Source: CALCHX01 sp035761165
GTDB taxonomy: Bacteria > Gemmatimonadota > Gemmatimonadetes > Gemmatimonadales > Gemmatimonadaceae
Assembly: GCA_035761165.1 (NCBI GenBank)
Contig: DASTRO010000238.1
Span: 24,229 to 88,228 of the forward strand
Reading direction: 5' to 3'
DNA length: 64,000 nt
This document shows positions 61,351-64,000 of the stretch, in pieces; the first letter of the stretch is position 1; each line of letters begins with the position of its first letter. The notes under the pieces were generated by a model. It saw only the letters and a list, made by a program, of their open reading frames with translations. It made no database searches and had not been told where the DNA came from. A program made the translations under genes and the position numbers.

Positions 61351-62733
61351 GTGACGACGTGCGATGAGGCATCGCTGGCGCGCGCCCTCCACCACGCCGC
61401 GGTGACCGGCGCCGACGCCGCCGCGGCCACCCGTCGCGCGCTCGCCGACACGCCCTTCGCTGACTCGCCGCGCGCCGCCACGCCGGCGGACGCTGCTGCG
61501 CCGCGCGCCGACACGCGGCTCTGGATCGTGGCCGCCGGGAAGGCCGCGCGGCCGATGGCGCGCGCCGCGCTCGTGCACCTGCGCGAGCACGGACGCACCG
61601 TCGCCGGCGGGCTGGTGGTCGCGCCGGCCGATGCAGCGGCCGATACGCCAGTACACGGCCCGCCGGAGCGGGTACTTCGCGAGCTACCGGGCGACCATCC
61701 CGTGCCGGGCCCGCGGTCGGCCGCCGCGGCGCACGCGCTCGGCGAGTTCCTCCCGCGCATCGCCGCCGGCGACGTGCTGCTCGTCCTCCTCTCCGGCGGT
61801 GCGACCGCGCTGCTCGGCGCGCCCGTCCCTGGCCTCGCGGAGGACGAGTACCTCCGGCTCGTCGAGCGGCTGCTCGGCTCCGGCGCCGACATCGGCGTGA
61901 TGAACGCGCTGCGCAAGCGCGTCTCACGCTGGGGCGCCGGGCGGCTCGCCGCCGCGGTGCCGTGCGTGGTGCACTGCCTCGCCATCTCCGACGTGGCCGG
62001 CGACGACCTGGCCACCATCGGCTCGGGACCGTGCGTGCCGGACGCGCTGACGTCGGCGATGCTGCGCGACCTGCTGGCGCGCGAGGCGCTGGCCCCGCTG
62101 CTGCCGCCGGGGGTGGCGCGCTACCTGGAGGACGTGGCGCGCGGCGAGCGGCCCGAGACGCCGAAGCCCGGCGACGCCTGCTTCGCGCGCGTGCGGGCGC
62201 GGGTGATCCTCTCCAACCGCGATGCGGTGGCTGCGGCGGCGGCCGCAGCGGAGCGCGCCGGCGCCGACGTGGCGTGCGAGCCCGCGGAGCTGCGCGGCGC
62301 GGCGGCGGAGGCGGGCCGCGCCTGCGCGCACCGACTACTCGCGCTGGCCGCGGCACGCGGCGATGCGCCGCGGCCGCTCTGCGTGCTCTGGGGCGGTGAG
62401 ACGACGGTGGCGCTCGGAGCCGAGTCGGCGGGACGTGGCGGGCGCTGTCAGGAGCTGGCGCTGGCGGCGGCCGCGGTGTTGCACGAGGCCGGCGCGCGCG
62501 GGGTGACGCTGCTCGCCGGCGGCACGGATGGCATCGACGGTCCCACCGATGCGGCCGGCGCGGTGGTGGACGGCGGCACGTGGGTGCGCATCGCGCGAGC
62601 GGGAATCGATCCCGCCGCCGCGCTCGCCCGCCACGATGCCTACCCGGCGCTCGCCGCGGCCGGCGCGCTGCTGCGGACGGGCCCCACCGGCACCAACGTG
62701 CGCGACGTGGTGATCGGCGTCGTCGGGCGCTGA
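61351..62733 (+). CDS. Glycerate kinase, type-2 (MOFRL/DUF4147)
   Basis: 460 aa. IVAAGKAARPMARAALVHL is the N-terminal signature. LLVLLSGGATALLGAPVPG holds the nucleotide site, and LWGGETTVALG, GRGGRCQELALAAA and TDGIDGPTDAAGAVVDG are the MOFRL-domain motifs. It phosphorylates glycerate, usually to 2-phosphoglycerate, in photorespiratory, serine or glyoxylate routes. It starts with GTG at 61351. The divergent glycine-zipper gene is about 190 nt away. Confidence 0.92.
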   Translation: MTTCDEASLARALHHAAVTGADAAAATRRALADTPFADSPRAATPADAAAPRADTRLWIVAAGKAARPMARAALVHLREHGRTVAGGLVVAPADAAADTPVHGPPERVLRELPGDHPVPGPRSAAAAHALGEFLPRIAAGDVLLVLLSGGATALLGAPVPGLAEDEYLRLVERLLGSGADIGVMNALRKRVSRWGAGRLAAAVPCVVHCLAISDVAGDDLATIGSGPCVPDALTSAMLRDLLAREALAPLLPPGVARYLEDVARGERPETPKPGDACFARVRARVILSNRDAVAAAAAAAERAGADVACEPAELRGAAAEAGRACAHRLLALAAARGDAPRPLCVLWGGETTVALGAESAGRGGRCQELALAAAAVLHEAGARGVTLLAGGTDGIDGPTDAAGAVVDGGTWVRIARAGIDPAAALARHDAYPALAAAGALLRTGPTGTNVRDVVIGVVGR

Positions 62734-62794
62734 CCGGCGCGCCCGACCCGTCGCGGGCGCGGTCGACGCTCGGACGACGCGCGCCGCGAGACGC

Positions 62795-63103
62795 TCAGCT
62801 GAGCGTCTCGAGGCGGCGGCGGAGCTCGGCGTTCTCGGCGAGGATGCGATCGAGATCGGCCTGCGACACCGACGGCGCCGCCGTCAGCTCGCGCGGGCGC
62901 GCCACCGGCGCCGTGATCCCCACCGCCTCGGAGTACTTGAGGTACGTATCGATCGACGCCACCACGACGCGGGCCTCGACGGTGACCAGGTCGATGCCGA
63001 CCAGGGAGACGCGCACGTACGCGTCGATGACGATTCCCTTGTCCAGCACCCGGTCCAGGACGTCGATCAGACTCGACCCACCCGGGGCTCTCTCAACGGC
63101 CAT
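62795..63103 (-). CDS. gvpA: Gas vesicle structural protein GvpA, with a coiled-coil tail
   Basis: 102 aa. Residues 1-65 are very close to known GvpA: VLDRVLDKGIVIDAYVRV, SLVGIDLVTVEARVVV and ASIDTYLKYSEAVG. GvpA forms the ribbed protein shell of gas vesicles. The last 30 or so residues (SQADLDRILAENAELRRRLE) are an extra coiled coil not found in short GvpA proteins, so it could also be a GvpJ-type accessory copy. ATG 63103 is clear. It is the last gene of the leftward gvp run. Confidence 0.88.
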   Translation of the reverse strand: MAVERAPGGSSLIDVLDRVLDKGIVIDAYVRVSLVGIDLVTVEARVVVASIDTYLKYSEAVGITAPVARPRELTAAPSVSQADLDRILAENAELRRRLETLS

Positions 63104-63148
63104 GCGCTTGTTCTCCAGCCAGGGTTCGTACCGGTCGGCGCCGACGCG

Positions 63149-63538
63149 TCAGCCGGCGGACGCCGCGCTCTCGTCGTCCGGCGGCGGCGTCGCCGCGGCA
63201 GCGCCAGCGCCACCGGACCCGCTGCCTGACGTCAGTCGCTCCAACCGCTCCTCGAGGTGCCGCAGCCGCTCGCGCAGCTCACGGTTCTCGCGCTCCACGT
63301 ACTCGGTTGCCGCCGGGACGCCGGCGAGCATCGGGTCGGTCTTCCACCACGTCAGCCCGATCTGCTCCGCCTTGTCGATCGAGCAGACGAGCAGCCGGAT
63401 CTGGATGGTGAGCAGCTCGACGTTCGCCAGGTTCACCCGAACGTCCCCGGCGATGACGAGCCCCTTGTCCAGGATGCGGTCCAGCACATCCACGAGGCCC
63501 TGTGAGCGCGTCGGGGAAAGGGGAGTCAGTTCGGCCAA
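63149..63538 (-). CDS. GvpA-domain accessory protein (GvpJ/GvpS/GvpM type)
   Basis: About 129 aa from a possible TTG at 63538; the frame is open to 63619. The GvpA fold is seen in LVDVLDRILDKGLVIAGDV, RVNLANVELLTIQIRLLVCS and IDKAEQIGLTWWKTDP. GDVRVNLANVELL and the WWKTDP end fit the GvpJ/S/M accessory subgroup rather than the shell protein. A coiled coil (YVERENRELRERLRHLEERL) and a Gly/Ala/Pro tail follow. No good Shine-Dalgarno is present, so the start is uncertain. Confidence 0.75.
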   Translation of the reverse strand: MAELTPLSPTRSQGLVDVLDRILDKGLVIAGDVRVNLANVELLTIQIRLLVCSIDKAEQIGLTWWKTDPMLAGVPAATEYVERENRELRERLRHLEERLERLTSGSGSGGAGAAAATPPPDDESAASAG

Positions 63539-63566
63539 GAGAGAATCCGAGAAACCGGGTGTGGCG

Positions 63567-64000
63567 TCACAGCAGCTTACCAAGCTGGCCAAGATCGATG
63601 TTGAGGTCGGCGTCCGCAACCCCGAACACCGATTTGATCTCCGCCAGCTTCTGCTCCAGGCGCTCCAGCGCCACGCCCATGCGCTCCACCTGCGCCTCCG
63701 ACAGGTCCTCGTCGCCCATGCGCTGGATGGCCTGATGCTCCACGACGCGCCGCAGCAGCTCGACGATGACGAGGACGAGCCGCGCCAGGTCGCGTTGCAC
63801 CGCGTCGGGGTCGATGTCGAGCCGCTCGGGGAGCCCGCTGGCCACCTCCGTCAGCTCGGCGGCCAGCGCGTCGGCCACCGGGCGGGTGACGTCGGCCGCA
63901 CCGGCAGGCGGCCCGCCGGTGCCGGTGGGACCGGTGCCGGTGGGCGCGGGTACGTCGCCCGTGCCGGGGCCGGGCAGTGCAACTCCGGCGCCGCCCGCCC
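63567..64000 (-). CDS. gvpK: Gas vesicle protein GvpK (5' end uncertain, may run off the window)
   Basis: The conserved part (63567-63878, about 103 aa) has DPDAVQRDLARLVLVIVELLRRVVEHQA, RMGDEDLSEAQVERMGVALERL and DLNIDLGQLGKLL, which define GvpK, a minor protein needed for gas vesicle assembly. GTG 63878 is the only start codon in this frame, but it has no Shine-Dalgarno. The frame stays open to base 64000 and encodes a Gly/Thr/Pro run (GTGPTGTGGPP). The true start may lie beyond the window. Confidence 0.85.
   Translation of the reverse strand, partial: AGGAGVALPGPGTGDVPAPTGTGPTGTGGPPAGAADVTRPVADALAAELTEVASGLPERLDIDPDAVQRDLARLVLVIVELLRRVVEHQAIQRMGDEDLSEAQVERMGVALERLEQKLAEIKSVFGVADADLNIDLGQLGKLL

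Overview
The window is one continuous stretch of very GC-rich bacterial chromosome with strong third-position G/C bias. No rRNA, tRNA, CRISPR array, transposase or integrase was seen. An LPS/exopolysaccharide-type gene complement, a cobalamin-dependent MetH, an AcnA-type aconitase and gas-vesicle genes fit a high-GC, Gram-negative-type bacterium. Gemmatimonadota is my best guess, but that is an inference from gene content and style, not a marker-based assignment.

Layout. (1) 1-14100 is the first polysaccharide block: GtrA/GtrB-like pair, a WlbA/WlbB-type amino-sugar pair, glycosyltransferases, a DUF218 protein, an FkbM methyltransferase, two asparagine-synthase-like proteins, a Wzx-type flippase, an acyltransferase remnant and a sugar-phosphate transferase that could start glycan assembly. 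(2) 14278-21818 is a housekeeping block: a probable SAM riboswitch with a terminator in front of metH, then a homocysteine methyltransferase/MTHFR fusion, an ArsR/SRPBCC pair and clpP. (3) 22032-50906 is a larger glycan block: GT4 and GT2 enzymes, a UbiA enzyme resembling decaprenyl-phosphate phosphoribosyltransferase, four GT-C-like membrane proteins, a CDP-sugar operon with a methyltransferase, two UDP-galactopyranose-mutase-like flavoproteins, a polysaccharide deacetylase, a second flippase, a radical SAM protein and a glycosidase-like lipoprotein. (4) 50950-62733 is mixed metabolism: HAD hydrolase, CbiX-like chelatase, membrane-anchored sigma-like protein, acyl-CoA dehydrogenase, SDR, aconitase, DUF1003, glycine-zipper lipoprotein and glycerate kinase. 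(5) 62795-64000 is the 3' end of a gas-vesicle cluster (gvpA, a gvpJ-like gene, gvpK).

How it works together. Many genes in the glycan blocks overlap by 4 nt (ATGA or GTGA), so they are probably translationally coupled operons. The CDP-sugar operon, the epimerases and the UbiA enzyme would make activated or lipid-linked sugars. GT2/GT4 enzymes and the GT-C proteins would assemble them, and the flippases, GtrA and AglD-like protein would move them across the membrane. The metH operon appears to be controlled by S-adenosylmethionine.

The most unusual feature is a set of small GC-rich repeats: GCGACGA heptamer dyads, a G/C-block motif ending in GAACCACAYGAT, and several perfect long palindromes. 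They fill intergenic gaps and also occur, in frame, in protein linkers and loops (MetH, the MetH/MetF fusion, a GT-C protein). Start codons are often uncertain because GTG is common and frames stay open far upstream in this base composition.
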